This document shows, piece by piece, positions 16,225 through 27,332 of a stretch of 64,000 nucleotides of DNA. Made by a program: the position numbers and the translations under genes. The stretch is from NCBI GenBank assembly GCA_902792815.1, contig CADBAY010000008.1:36581-100580 (forward strand). Reading direction: 5' to 3'. Source of the stretch: an uncultured Bacteroidia bacterium (GTDB lineage: Bacteria; Bacteroidota; Bacteroidia; Bacteroidales; UBA932). The notes beneath the pieces are model-generated. The model was given only the letters and a program-made list of their open reading frames with translations, did not search any database and was not told the origin of the DNA. Each line of letters begins with the position of its first letter. Within the stretch, counting starts at the first letter, position 1.

Positions 16225-17886
16225 TTATGTGAATTGCTGTTTAAGCTGCTCAATTTTGGCGTCTGCATCTTCACCCTTGGCACCAAAGTAGAACTTGATC
16301 TTGGGCTCGGTGCCAGAAGGCCTCACCGATACCACGTCTCCGGCCTCGTCGAAGAACTGAAGCACGTTGGATGAAGGCTGCCCTGTCTTTTCGGGCTCCA
16401 GATAGTCCACCACTCTGGTAACCGCCGATCCGCAAAGCTCTGCGGGAGGATTGCTCCTCATTCCGGCCATGATGGCCTGAATCTCCTGGGCGCCGCTGAT
16501 GCCTTTGCGCACAAGGCTCACAAGACCTTCTTTGCGGTATCCGAACTCCTTGTAGATGTGCTGCATAAGTTGGTAGAGAGTCATGCCTTTGGATGCTGCC
16601 CATGCGGCGCATTCGGCAATCATCATACAGGTCACGGGAGCGTCTTTGTCACGGACGAATTCGCCCACGTTGAAGCCGTAACTCTCCTCGCCTCCGCAGA
16701 TGAATTCCCATCCCTCGGCCTCTTTGCGCTTTATCACGGCGGCAATGTACTTGAAGCCGGTGAGCACGTTGTAAACGGGAACTCCGAAGCTCTTGCAGAT
16801 GTCGGTGATAAGCTCGGTGGTAACGATGGTCTTGACCACATATTTCTTGCCGTCCAGCTTGCCCAGTTCCTTCCAGCGGGTGAGGATGTAATAAGTAAGC
16901 ATGGAGGCGGTCTGGTTGCCGTTGAACAGCACTATCTTTCCCTGCTCGTCACGAACTGCTATACCCACGCGGTCGGCGTCGGGATCGGTCCCGATCACGA
17001 GGTCGGCGCCGGTCTGTTCGGCCTTCTCGATGGCGAGTTTAAGAGCGGCGGGCTCCTCGGGGTTGGGCGAAATGACGGTGGGGAAGTTGCCGTCGGAAAT
17101 GTCCTGCTCGGGCACGTGGATTATGTTCTTGAAACCGCTGCGCTGCAGAATTTCGGGCACCAGGCGGACACCGCAGCCGTGCAGAGGAGTATAGACAATT
17201 TTAAAATCGGAGTGCTTCTCGCATGCCTCGGGGCTCAGCCTGAGCGAGAGAAGGTCCTTAAGATACAGTTCATCCACTTCGGCTCCCATGGCTTCAATCT
17301 CGCCGCATCGCAGGTCGGAGGTGAACTTGACCTGGGAAGGGTCTGTGATTTTGGCAACTTCTTCAACTATGGCCTTATCGACCGGAGAAGTGACCTGGCC
17401 GCCATCGGACCATGATACTTTGTAGCCGTTGTACTCTTTGGGGTTGTGGGAAGCGGTGATCATGATTCCGGCCACGGCTCCCTTGAGGCGCACTGCATAG
17501 CTCATTTCGGGTGTGGGACGGATGTTGTCGAATATGAAGACGTGGATGCCGTTGGCGGACAGGACCTCGGCGGCAATCTTTGCAAAATCTTTACTTGACA
17601 GGCGGGAGTCGTAAGAAATCACGACCTTCAGGTCATCTCCGCTGCAGTTCTTAAGAATGTAGTTCGCAAGTCCCTGGGTGGCCATTCCCACCGTGTACTT
17701 GTTCATTCGGTTGGTGCCCACGCCCATGATGCCGCGCAGGCCGCCGGTGCCGAATTCCAGGTTCTTGTAGAAAGCGTCTTCAAGTGCCGCGGGATCTTCG
17801 TTGCGGAGCTTGAGGATTTGCATTTTGGTGGCCTGGTCGAAGTCTCCTTCGAGCCAACTCTGTACTTTTGCTTCAAATTCTTTCAT
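16225..17886 (-). CDS. Phosphoglucomutase / phosphomannomutase family phosphohexomutase
   Basis: The 553-residue alpha-D-phosphohexomutase interconverts hexose 1- and 6-phosphates. The phosphoserine loop GIMITASHNPKEYNGYK lies near residues 135-150, the metal loop GTDPDADRVG near 295-305, the sugar-binding loop GGEESYGF near 400 and the phosphate-binding RPSGTEPKIKFY near the C-terminus. The start at 17886 is chosen because its ATG overlaps the ftsE stop (ATGA); an in-frame ATG lies four codons upstream at 17898. Sequence alone does not settle glucose versus mannose preference. The next gene, cdd, follows six bases later. Confidence 0.92.
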   Translation of the reverse strand: MKEFEAKVQSWLEGDFDQATKMQILKLRNEDPAALEDAFYKNLEFGTGGLRGIMGVGTNRMNKYTVGMATQGLANYILKNCSGDDLKVVISYDSRLSSKDFAKIAAEVLSANGIHVFIFDNIRPTPEMSYAVRLKGAVAGIMITASHNPKEYNGYKVSWSDGGQVTSPVDKAIVEEVAKITDPSQVKFTSDLRCGEIEAMGAEVDELYLKDLLSLRLSPEACEKHSDFKIVYTPLHGCGVRLVPEILQRSGFKNIIHVPEQDISDGNFPTVISPNPEEPAALKLAIEKAEQTGADLVIGTDPDADRVGIAVRDEQGKIVLFNGNQTASMLTYYILTRWKELGKLDGKKYVVKTIVTTELITDICKSFGVPVYNVLTGFKYIAAVIKRKEAEGWEFICGGEESYGFNVGEFVRDKDAPVTCMMIAECAAWAASKGMTLYQLMQHIYKEFGYRKEGLVSLVRKGISGAQEIQAIMAGMRSNPPAELCGSAVTRVVDYLEPEKTGQPSSNVLQFFDEAGDVVSVRPSGTEPKIKFYFGAKGEDADAKIEQLKQQFT

Positions 17887-18551
17887 ATTTCGTAACAAGT
17901 TTCATTTTTGGTTTCGAATACGCGGCCCGGATATTTTTCGATGATGCTCCGGTTGTGGGTTATCATTACTATTGCAGTGCCCCTCTCCTTGTTGATCTGG
18001 AGAAGCAGGCGGAGAATCCCGTCGGCGGTTTCGGCGTCGAGGTTGCCGGTGGGCTCGTCTGCAATGATGACTTCGGGTTCGTTGAGGATGGCGCGGGCAA
18101 TTGCAACTCTCTGCTGCTCTCCGCCCGAAAGCTGATGGGGCATTTTGTGCGCCTTTGTCTGCATACCCACGGCTTCAAGTGCCTCGGCGATACGCTTGTC
18201 CATGGCCTCCCGGTCTTTCCATCCGGTCGATTTGAGAACAAAGTCCAGATTGGCTTCAACGCTGCGGTCCATCAGCAGCTGGAAGTCTTGGAACACCACT
18301 CCGAGGCGCCTTCGCAGCATGGGTATGTCTTTGCTGCGAAGCTTGGTAAGATCGAATCCGCACACCTCTCCGCTGCCCTTTTCGAGGGGGTTCTCGGCTA
18401 TCATGGTGCGTATGATGGATGTCTTTCCGGTACCGACCTTTCCCACGATATAGACCAGATCGCCCTCGTTGACTGCCATGTTCAGTCCGTACACGACGAT
18501 ACTCTCGCCGCTTGTGATGTCCGCATCTTTAAAAATTATGACATTTTTCAT
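17883..18551 (-). CDS. ftsE: FtsE-like cell-division ABC ATPase
   Basis: The 222-residue ATPase has a FtsE-type Walker A (GKVGTGKTS), Q-loop FQDFQLL, signature [14 protein letters not shown], Walker [13 protein letters not shown] and the switch His in ITHNR. FtsE with the membrane protein FtsX regulates septal peptidoglycan hydrolysis. No ftsX is beside it, which is usual in some Bacteroidota where ftsX is elsewhere. It is the first gene of a minus-strand operon and overlaps the mutase gene by ATGA. A related LolD-like role cannot be ruled out. Confidence 0.82.
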   Translation of the reverse strand: MKNVIIFKDADITSGESIVVYGLNMAVNEGDLVYIVGKVGTGKTSIIRTMIAENPLEKGSGEVCGFDLTKLRSKDIPMLRRRLGVVFQDFQLLMDRSVEANLDFVLKSTGWKDREAMDKRIAEALEAVGMQTKAHKMPHQLSGGEQQRVAIARAILNEPEVIIADEPTGNLDAETADGILRLLLQINKERGTAIVMITHNRSIIEKYPGRVFETKNETCYEI

Positions 18552-18574
18552 AAAAAAACTGCCCTTAGATTCTG

Positions 18575-18602
18575 CAAATATAACTTAAATTGAGTAAATT
18601 TG
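18575..18602. promoter_or_regulatory. Divergent -7 boxes for ftsE and the TPR gene
   Basis: On the minus strand TATATTTG (18582-18575) lies 23 bases upstream of the ftsE ATG. On the plus strand TAAATTTG (18595-18602) lies 20 bases before the TPR gene ATG at 18623. Both match TAnnTTTG exactly, although neither has a clear TTTG at the -33 distance. Confidence 0.5.
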
Positions 18603-18622
18603 TAAGTTAAAAAAGTAATTTT

Positions 18623-21571
18623 ATGCGAGTGAGACTAATTCTGGCCGCCGTGCTGCTGTCCGCAGCAGTTTATGCGGCGCCTGACGAGCGTACTGAAATC
18701 TACCGGCAAGCCGTTAATTTGTACGAACACGGTATGTACGAAAGGGCGGCGAACCTGCTGGATAAAATTCAGGGAGACCCTATGAGCGACGGTTATGCCG
18801 TGCTTTGCGCCATCAAGATGCAGAGCGAAGGTTTCGAAGACCGGCTCCACGAGTATGAGCGCACCTGGTGCAGGTCTTCCATCTCCAACCAGATCGACTA
18901 TGAGTACGCCCTGGTGCTGTTCGACCGCGGCCGCTACGACGAGGCGTCGAAGCGCTTCGCTGAGGTTGAAAGACGATATCTGAACGAGAAGTATTACCCC
19001 GAGCTTGCTTTCAAGACAGGCTATGCCGACTTTATCCGCGGCAATTATGCCAAGGCGCGTCCCCAGTTCATGGAGGTGGAGGCTCTGCCCATGTCGGATT
19101 TCAAGGCTCCTGCGCGTTATGCCCTGGGTTACATGGCATATTGCGAAAAAGATTTCCCCGAGGCTCAGAAATGGCTTGAGCTTTCTGTGACCGACCCGCG
19201 CTTCGAGGCGCTTTCGTCGTTCTATCTGGTCGACTGCCGGTTCATGCAGAAAGATTACGACTATGTAATCACCAAGGGCGTCCCCCTGTACAAAGAGGAG
19301 CCCGGCGTGCGCAAGGCCCACCTGGCGCGTATCATCTCAGAGTCGTATCTTGTTAAAGGCGACAAGGCCAAGGCTAAGGAATACTATGCCGCCACGTCCA
19401 AAGACAATATGTCCCGTTCCGACTATTTCTACGCCGGATCGGTGCTGTATGCCGTGGATGATTTCAAGGGCGCCATCGCCAATTATGAGAAAATGTCCGA
19501 CCGTGCCGACTCTCTTGGCCAGATAGCCAACTACCAGCTGGCCAACGCGTATATGAAGACCGGCAACAATGTGGCCGCAATGAATGCTTTCAAGGCCGCT
19601 TCGGAGCAGAAGTGGAACCAGGCCATGCAGGAAGACGCTATGTTCAATTACGCCAAGCTCTCATTCGACCTCAATAAAGACACGGCTCCTTTCTCGGCAT
19701 ACATCGACCGTTACAACACTTCCAAGAGGGGAGACGAGATTTACGGCTACATGGCTCTCGTATCGTTGTACAACCGTGACTACGCGGCTGCCGTGGAGGC
19801 ATACGACAAGATTGACGAGCTTGACGCCGCCCAGCAGAGCAACTATGTCAAGGCGTATTATCTGCGCGGCGAGCAGCTTATGTCCAGCGGCGCTTATACC
19901 GATGCAGCAGCGTGCATGAGGGCTGCTGCATATTATCTTCCCAAGCAAGATCCGCTCGGCCAGCTCGCACGTTACTGGCAGGCCGAAGCGAACTACCGCA
20001 GTGAAAACTATGACGAGGCCGCCAGGCTTTTCGCCGACTTGTACAATATCTCCGCCCTGGACGGTATGGAGGAAGGGGAGATCCTGCCTTACAATGTTGC
20101 GTTCTCGCATTTCAAGGCCGGAGACTATGCTTCAGCGTCCCGCTGGTTTGATATTTATCTTTCCGAAGGAGGCAAGACCTGCCGCAAAGATGCCCTTGTG
20201 AGGCGCGGCGACTGCGATTTTGCCGTCCGCAACTATCAGGGCGCCATCGAGTCTTACCGCACCGCCACCAAGGAGATAGGTGTTAAGGACGACCTCTATC
20301 CTTACTGCCAGCTTGCTATGGCATACGGTCTTTCGGGCGACAAGAACGCCAAGGCCGACGTGCTCGGCGCCGTGCTCAAGTCCGCTCCCGGCACCCCTAT
20401 GTATGAGGAGGGCCTGTACGAGCTTGGACGCGCCAACATGGACATATCTGACAACCGCAAGGCCCTGGAAGCGTTTACCATCCTGAAAGACTCCACCAAC
20501 GACCGTGAGACCCAGGCCAAGGCCCTTATCGGTATGGGTATGGTTTACCGCAACATCACCGATTACGACAGGGCTCTGGCCAGCTACAAGGAGGTCGTAA
20601 AGCTCCTTCCCGGCTCTCAGTACTCCGACGATGCGCTGTTCGCCATAGAGTCTATCTATCAGGCCCGCCAGCAGCCGGAGAAATATCTTGAGTATATCGA
20701 GCAAAACGGCCTGGCCGCTGGCAAGTCCGACTCCGACAAGGAAGAGTTGTACTTCAATACCGCCGAGCAGGTGTTCCTGTCGGGCAATTATGTGCAGGCC
20801 GCTTCTTCGCTCCAAAAGTACATCGACACTTATCCCAACGGTGTCCACCTCACCAACGCCCTCTTCTATCTTGCCGAGTCGTATTCGGCCCTGGGTAACA
20901 AAGAGAAGGCGTGCGAGTATTACTCACGTGTGGCCGACAGCGGCAGCGGCAGTTCCTTCGTGGAGGCCTCGCTCCTGCACCTGGCAGAACTGTCCTACAG
21001 TCTTGAGCGCTACAGCCAGGCCTACGTTGCCTATTCCAAGCTGCGCCGTGAGGGCAAGATGGAAGAGAACCGCAAGGAGGCTCTCTACGGAATGATGCGC
21101 TCGGCCTACAAGGCTCACGACTATGACGCTGCGGCTTCCGCTGCAAGCGAGGTGAGTGCTTCTTCCGGCACCAGCGCCGCCCTCAAGAGGGAAGCCGACT
21201 ACATCAAGGCCAAGTCTTATATGGCCACCAGCCGCAGGGACGAGGCTCTTGCCCTGTTCCGCTCCCTGTCTTCGCAGCCCGCCACCGCCGAAGGCGCGGA
21301 GGCCCGCTACATCATCATCCAGGATGCATTCGACAGGGCCGACTATGATGCAGTGCAGAAGGCAGTATTCGACTTCTCCGACAAGTCGGGAGGCCAGAAC
21401 TACTGGCTTGCCCGTGCTTACCTGACCCTGGCCGATACCTTTGTGCAGATCGGCAAGACCGAGCAGGCAAAGGCCACCCTTGAGAGTATCCGTGACGGCT
21501 ATACGCCCGAGCGTCCCGACGATGATATCCAGGATCTTGTGCAGTCGAGGCTTTACAAACTAAACAACTAA
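18623..21571 (+). CDS. Large secreted TPR-repeat protein
   Basis: The 982-residue protein has a signal peptide (MRVRLILAAVLLSAAVYAA) and then consists almost wholly of tetratricopeptide-like helical hairpins, for example YERAANLLDKI, YDEASKRFAEVERRY and YDRALASYKEVVKLLPGSQYSDDALF. Some stretches resemble the YbgF/BamD-type outer-membrane lipoprotein repeats, such as YVQAASSLQKYIDTYPNGVHLTNALFYLAESY. It is probably periplasmic and acts as a protein scaffold; no enzyme motif is seen. The next gene, an outer-membrane barrel, starts 7 bases later, so the two likely work together at the outer membrane. Confidence 0.88.
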   Translation: MRVRLILAAVLLSAAVYAAPDERTEIYRQAVNLYEHGMYERAANLLDKIQGDPMSDGYAVLCAIKMQSEGFEDRLHEYERTWCRSSISNQIDYEYALVLFDRGRYDEASKRFAEVERRYLNEKYYPELAFKTGYADFIRGNYAKARPQFMEVEALPMSDFKAPARYALGYMAYCEKDFPEAQKWLELSVTDPRFEALSSFYLVDCRFMQKDYDYVITKGVPLYKEEPGVRKAHLARIISESYLVKGDKAKAKEYYAATSKDNMSRSDYFYAGSVLYAVDDFKGAIANYEKMSDRADSLGQIANYQLANAYMKTGNNVAAMNAFKAASEQKWNQAMQEDAMFNYAKLSFDLNKDTAPFSAYIDRYNTSKRGDEIYGYMALVSLYNRDYAAAVEAYDKIDELDAAQQSNYVKAYYLRGEQLMSSGAYTDAAACMRAAAYYLPKQDPLGQLARYWQAEANYRSENYDEAARLFADLYNISALDGMEEGEILPYNVAFSHFKAGDYASASRWFDIYLSEGGKTCRKDALVRRGDCDFAVRNYQGAIESYRTATKEIGVKDDLYPYCQLAMAYGLSGDKNAKADVLGAVLKSAPGTPMYEEGLYELGRANMDISDNRKALEAFTILKDSTNDRETQAKALIGMGMVYRNITDYDRALASYKEVVKLLPGSQYSDDALFAIESIYQARQQPEKYLEYIEQNGLAAGKSDSDKEELYFNTAEQVFLSGNYVQAASSLQKYIDTYPNGVHLTNALFYLAESYSALGNKEKACEYYSRVADSGSGSSFVEASLLHLAELSYSLERYSQAYVAYSKLRREGKMEENRKEALYGMMRSAYKAHDYDAAASAASEVSASSGTSAALKREADYIKAKSYMATSRRDEALALFRSLSSQPATAEGAEARYIIIQDAFDRADYDAVQKAVFDFSDKSGGQNYWLARAYLTLADTFVQIGKTEQAKATLESIRDGYTPERPDDDIQDLVQSRLYKLNN

Positions 21572-21578
21572 TGGGAGT

Positions 21579-23165
21579 ATGAAAAATCACATTATAATTC
21601 TTGCCGCAGTGCTGCTTCCCCTGGGCCTCGGAGGCCAGAACCTTAACCCCGAGGTGCAGGTGACGAACGAGTATCAGACCCGTATGGGGGATGCTTCGAA
21701 GCAGGGTCCCGCTATGCGGATTCCTGATTCGCTGCTGCGTTTCGATTATCATTTCGATTATTCGGTGTTCGACTCTCCGTACAAAGGAGCCTATGAATTC
21801 TCGCCCTATTCTGTGACCATCACCCCCGATCCCAGGCCATATGACGGCCACAAGCTTTATCTGCGCGGCGGTGCAGGCTACACTTTCCGCCCCGAACTCG
21901 ACGTAGTCTGGGCGGCTCTCGACCGTAAGCGCAGCGCCGTCAACGTCTTCGCTTCAGGCAAGGGCTTCTGGGGGAACTATCGCCGTATCGTCCCCGATTC
22001 TTTTGAGCTCATGAAGGACACTTTCGACAAAGGCTGGGACTTTGCTACCGCAGTGGGAGTTGACGCCCGTTTCAATATCAACAAATTCGTCATCCGTGCC
22101 GAGGGCGGCTATGACGGCATTTACACCGGCCATGAGATTTATCGCCGTGACAATTGTCACGCGCCTTATATCTCCGCCCGCGTGGATTACGGCAGGCCCG
22201 ACTCCTTCTCGCTGTCTTTGGGAGCCCAGTACCGCTATGTGTACGACTGGCTTAACGGCAAAGATCCGGTGAATGACCACGAGATTAAGCTGGACGGTAA
22301 CATCACTCCTTTTGTGTCCAATGAGTATAACCTGATGACCGATTTTACCTTCCTCTACACATCGTTCTACTCGGCGTTCGAGCTCCATCCTCACGCCCTG
22401 TTCCGTCTGTGGAAGGTCAATTTCGACGCCGGTGCACGCCTAGGCTGGTTCACCGGCCAGGTGACCGCACATCCTGCCATCAATGCTTCCGTGCATCTGT
22501 TCAAGGATTATCTCGACCTTTATGCAGGAGCTGACGGCCGTGACCATATGATGACATATTGGGACTACAAGAACAGGGCGCACCGCTACTACGTCCATTA
22601 CGGCAGCCCCCGTCCCGTGCGTGAAATCGCCGACCTGTTCCTGGGCCTCAGGGGACACGCCGACTTCGGTCTTCAGTATGACCTTAAAGGCGGTTACCGC
22701 TTCATGAAGGACGCTCCGTTCTGGGCAGTGTCGGCCACCGGTTTGGAGGCCCTCTATTTCCAGGATTGCAATATCCTTCACGCCGACCTGTTGCTCTCCT
22801 GGGCTTCTGAGAGCTTCAACCTTGACGGCGGTATCCATTACACCAACATACCTGCCGGTATCGACGAAGGCGTATTCGCACCTGCCGCCGTCACCGGAGG
22901 CATCAAGGCTACTTACAACTGGAACAAGCGTATCTACGCCGGCCTTTCCGTGGACATGAGTTCTGCCCGTAAGGCCACGGTGGGTATCACCCACCCCAAG
23001 ATCCCCGGGTTCGTCAACCTGGGCATCTCCGGCGAGTACAAACTTAACCGTAAAGTCAGCCTGTGGCTCGAGGGTGACAACCTGCTGAACCACGATATAC
23101 GTATCAGCCCTCTTATCAGTGAGTGCGGCCCGTCCGTCATCGTGGGCGCAAGTTTGACGTTGTAG
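21579..23165 (+). CDS. Outer-membrane beta-barrel protein (conserved, unnamed)
   Basis: The 528-residue protein has a signal peptide (MKNHIIILAAVLLPLGLGGQ), many alternating-hydrophobicity strands with aromatic girdles (HKLYLRGGAGYTFRPELDVV, FSLSLGAQYRYVYDW) and a C-terminal strand, SVIVGASLTL, as in outer-membrane barrels. No TonB box or plug domain is apparent. It lies 7 bases after the TPR gene with a GGGAG ribosome-binding site at 21573-21577, so it is probably cotranslated. The pairing of a TPR periplasmic protein with a barrel suggests an outer-membrane assembly or transport module. Confidence 0.83.
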   Translation: MKNHIIILAAVLLPLGLGGQNLNPEVQVTNEYQTRMGDASKQGPAMRIPDSLLRFDYHFDYSVFDSPYKGAYEFSPYSVTITPDPRPYDGHKLYLRGGAGYTFRPELDVVWAALDRKRSAVNVFASGKGFWGNYRRIVPDSFELMKDTFDKGWDFATAVGVDARFNINKFVIRAEGGYDGIYTGHEIYRRDNCHAPYISARVDYGRPDSFSLSLGAQYRYVYDWLNGKDPVNDHEIKLDGNITPFVSNEYNLMTDFTFLYTSFYSAFELHPHALFRLWKVNFDAGARLGWFTGQVTAHPAINASVHLFKDYLDLYAGADGRDHMMTYWDYKNRAHRYYVHYGSPRPVREIADLFLGLRGHADFGLQYDLKGGYRFMKDAPFWAVSATGLEALYFQDCNILHADLLLSWASESFNLDGGIHYTNIPAGIDEGVFAPAAVTGGIKATYNWNKRIYAGLSVDMSSARKATVGITHPKIPGFVNLGISGEYKLNRKVSLWLEGDNLLNHDIRISPLISECGPSVIVGASLTL

Positions 23166-23194
23166 TATTTGAATTAATTTGTGAGTTATAATAA

Positions 23195-25207
<2,013 letters not shown>

Positions 25208-25208
25208 G

Positions 25209-25236
25209 TTTGTCATTTCGAGCGAAGTCGAGAATT
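25209..25236 (+). repeat. Dispersed TTTGTCATTTCGAGCGAAG repeat, copy 1
   Basis: This 28-base sequence between gyrB and the palmitoyltransferase gene repeats almost exactly at 31432-31462. Its core ATTTCGA-gcgaag-TCGAGAAT is an imperfect palindrome, so it could form a small hairpin in the mRNA. It resembles short intergenic repeats common in many bacterial genomes. Confidence 0.75.
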
Positions 25237-25245
25237 CTTTAAGCT

Positions 25246-26511
25246 ATGTTAGACATTTTTGAAAGAATAGAACGCGATTCCGGCGGCCCTATAGGCCAGT
25301 ATTTCGAACAGGGCTTCGGCTATTATATGTATCCCCGTCTGGAAGGGGAGCTGGGCCCGCATATGTTTTTCAACGGTGTTCCGGTCCTTAACTGGAGCCT
25401 GAACAATTATCTTGGCCTTGCCAATCATCCCGAGATCCGTAAGGTGGAGACTCAGGCCGTGGCAGAATGGGGACTCAGCGCCCCTATGGGCAGCCGTATG
25501 CTTTCAGGTCATACTAAGTATCACGAGAAGTTGGAGAAGATGTTCGCCGACTTCGAGTGTAAAGAGGATGCATTCCTTTTCAACTTCGGCTATCAGGGCA
25601 TTGTGTCCACCATCGACTGTCTCACCGCGAGGCACGACGTGATAGTGTACGACAATGAGGCTCACGCCTGCCTGCTCGACGGAATTCGCCTGCACACCGG
25701 CAGCAAGTACAAATACCGCCACAACAACATGGCCGACTGCGAGAGGGTCCTTGCCCGTGCTTGCAAAGAGGCTGACGAGAGCGGCGGCGGTGTGCTGCTC
25801 ATTACCGAGGGCGTTTACGGCATGACCGGAGCCCTGGGCAAGCTGGACGAAATAGTTGCCCTCAAGGCCAAGTATCCTTTCCGCATCCTTATCGACGACG
25901 CACACGGCTTCGGCCTTCTTGGAGAGCACGGAAGGGGCACTTCCGAGCACTTTGGCGTTATGGACGGCGTGGATATCTACATCGGCGCTTTTGCCAAGAG
26001 CATGGCCTCCATAGGCGGCTTCGTGGCTGGCCCCCGCAAGATTATCAACTATCTTCGCCTGAACATGCGTTCGCAAATGTATGCCAAGAGCCAGCCTATG
26101 GCTTTTGTGATAAGCAACATCAAGCGCCTTGAGGTCATAATGTCGCCGGAAGGCGATGAGAGGCGCCGTAAGTGCATGGAAATCACGCACGCCCTCCAGA
26201 AGGGCTTCCGTGAGCAGGGATTCGACATCGGTGAGGCCGAGGCCTGCGTTACCCCTATCCACATCGACGGCGGCGGAATAGCGCAGGCTACGAAGATAGC
26301 CAAAGACCTTCGGGAGAATTACAAGATTTTCTGTTCCATGGTCATTTATCCGGTGATTCCGAAGGGAATGATTATCTTCCGTATAGTGTCCACCGCGGCG
26401 CATACTATGGAAGACGTGGAATACACCCTCAATGCTTTCAAGGAGATAAAGGCCAAACTGGATGCCGGCTTGTATGACGGCGACGACATCGCCTCCATGA
26501 AGATAGACTAA
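25246..26511 (+). CDS. spt: Serine palmitoyltransferase (alpha-oxoamine synthase family)
   Basis: This 421-residue PLP enzyme of the alpha-oxoamine synthase family most likely condenses serine with palmitoyl-CoA to 3-ketodihydrosphingosine, the entry to Bacteroidota sphingolipids. The family motifs are seen: NNYLGLANHPEIR, GSRMLSGHTKYHEKLE, DNEAHACLLDG, ITEGVYGMTG, LIDDAHGFGLLG, and the PLP Lys near residue 250 in GAFAKSMASIGGF. Related members are 2-amino-3-ketobutyrate ligase, AONS and ALAS. The serine choice rests on close likeness to Bacteroides Spt and on the coupled reductase gene (TAATG overlap). Confidence 0.82.
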   Translation: MLDIFERIERDSGGPIGQYFEQGFGYYMYPRLEGELGPHMFFNGVPVLNWSLNNYLGLANHPEIRKVETQAVAEWGLSAPMGSRMLSGHTKYHEKLEKMFADFECKEDAFLFNFGYQGIVSTIDCLTARHDVIVYDNEAHACLLDGIRLHTGSKYKYRHNNMADCERVLARACKEADESGGGVLLITEGVYGMTGALGKLDEIVALKAKYPFRILIDDAHGFGLLGEHGRGTSEHFGVMDGVDIYIGAFAKSMASIGGFVAGPRKIINYLRLNMRSQMYAKSQPMAFVISNIKRLEVIMSPEGDERRRKCMEITHALQKGFREQGFDIGEAEACVTPIHIDGGGIAQATKIAKDLRENYKIFCSMVIYPVIPKGMIIFRIVSTAAHTMEDVEYTLNAFKEIKAKLDAGLYDGDDIASMKID

Positions 26512-27332
26512 TGCAGGTAAACGAATACTTTAAAGACAAAGTGGTGATAGTTACCGGTGCCAGTTCGGGCATCGGCCTGGCATCGGCGCGTCTTTTCGGA
26601 AGCCTTGGGGCGTATGTTGTAATGGCAGCCCGCTCTTACGACAAATTATGCTCCCTTGCTCCGTCTGTGGGAGCGTCCGATCATGTTCTTCCGGTACGTT
26701 GCGACGTGTCTTCCGAGGAGGATTGCAAAGCTCTTGTGGAGGCTGCGGTCCAGTGGTTCGGCGGCATAGACATCCTGGTCAACAATGCAGGCCTTTCCAT
26801 GCGCGCCATGTTCAAAGACCTTGACCTCCAGGTCATCCATCGCTTGATGGACGTCAATTTCTGGGGGACCGTCAACTGCACCAAATATGCATTGCCTTAT
26901 CTGCTGGAGAGTAAAGGCCAGGTAGTCGGCGTAGTGAGCATCGCTGCTTATTCCGCCCTGCCTGCCCGTACGGGTTACAGCGCGTCAAAATATGCCATCC
27001 GGGGCTTCCTTGATACGATTCGCATAGAGCACCTCAAAGACGGGCTCGGAGTACTTGTATTCGCTCCCGGATACACTTCTTCAAACGTCCGCAATGCCGC
27101 CCTTACAGCCGATGGCAGCGCGCAGGGAGAGACTCCTCTCGACGAAGACAAGCTGATGAGTGCCGAAAAGTGCGCCCAATACCTTGCCAAGGGACTTGCA
27201 GAACGCAAATCCGAAGTAATCCTTACTCCTCTGGGCAAGGCTACCGTATGGGCTCACCGCCTTTTTCCCCGTCTTACCGACAAACTGACTTATAAATATA
27301 TAGCACGTGAAACCGACAGTCCGTTTAAGTAA
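26511..27332 (+). CDS. Short-chain dehydrogenase, candidate 3-ketodihydrosphingosine reductase
   Basis: The 273-residue SDR has the cofactor motif TGASSGIGLASA, NNAGLSMR, and the catalytic Ser-Tyr-Lys in VSIAAYS...YSASKYA. The C-terminus (KATVWAHRLFPRLTDKLTYKYI) looks amphipathic and may touch membrane. Its ATG overlaps the stop of the palmitoyltransferase gene by one base, so the products are made together. The next chemical step in sphingolipid synthesis is an NADPH-dependent reduction by an SDR, hence the proposed role; this is inference from context. Confidence 0.8.
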   Translation: MQVNEYFKDKVVIVTGASSGIGLASARLFGSLGAYVVMAARSYDKLCSLAPSVGASDHVLPVRCDVSSEEDCKALVEAAVQWFGGIDILVNNAGLSMRAMFKDLDLQVIHRLMDVNFWGTVNCTKYALPYLLESKGQVVGVVSIAAYSALPARTGYSASKYAIRGFLDTIRIEHLKDGLGVLVFAPGYTSSNVRNAALTADGSAQGETPLDEDKLMSAEKCAQYLAKGLAERKSEVILTPLGKATVWAHRLFPRLTDKLTYKYIARETDSPFK

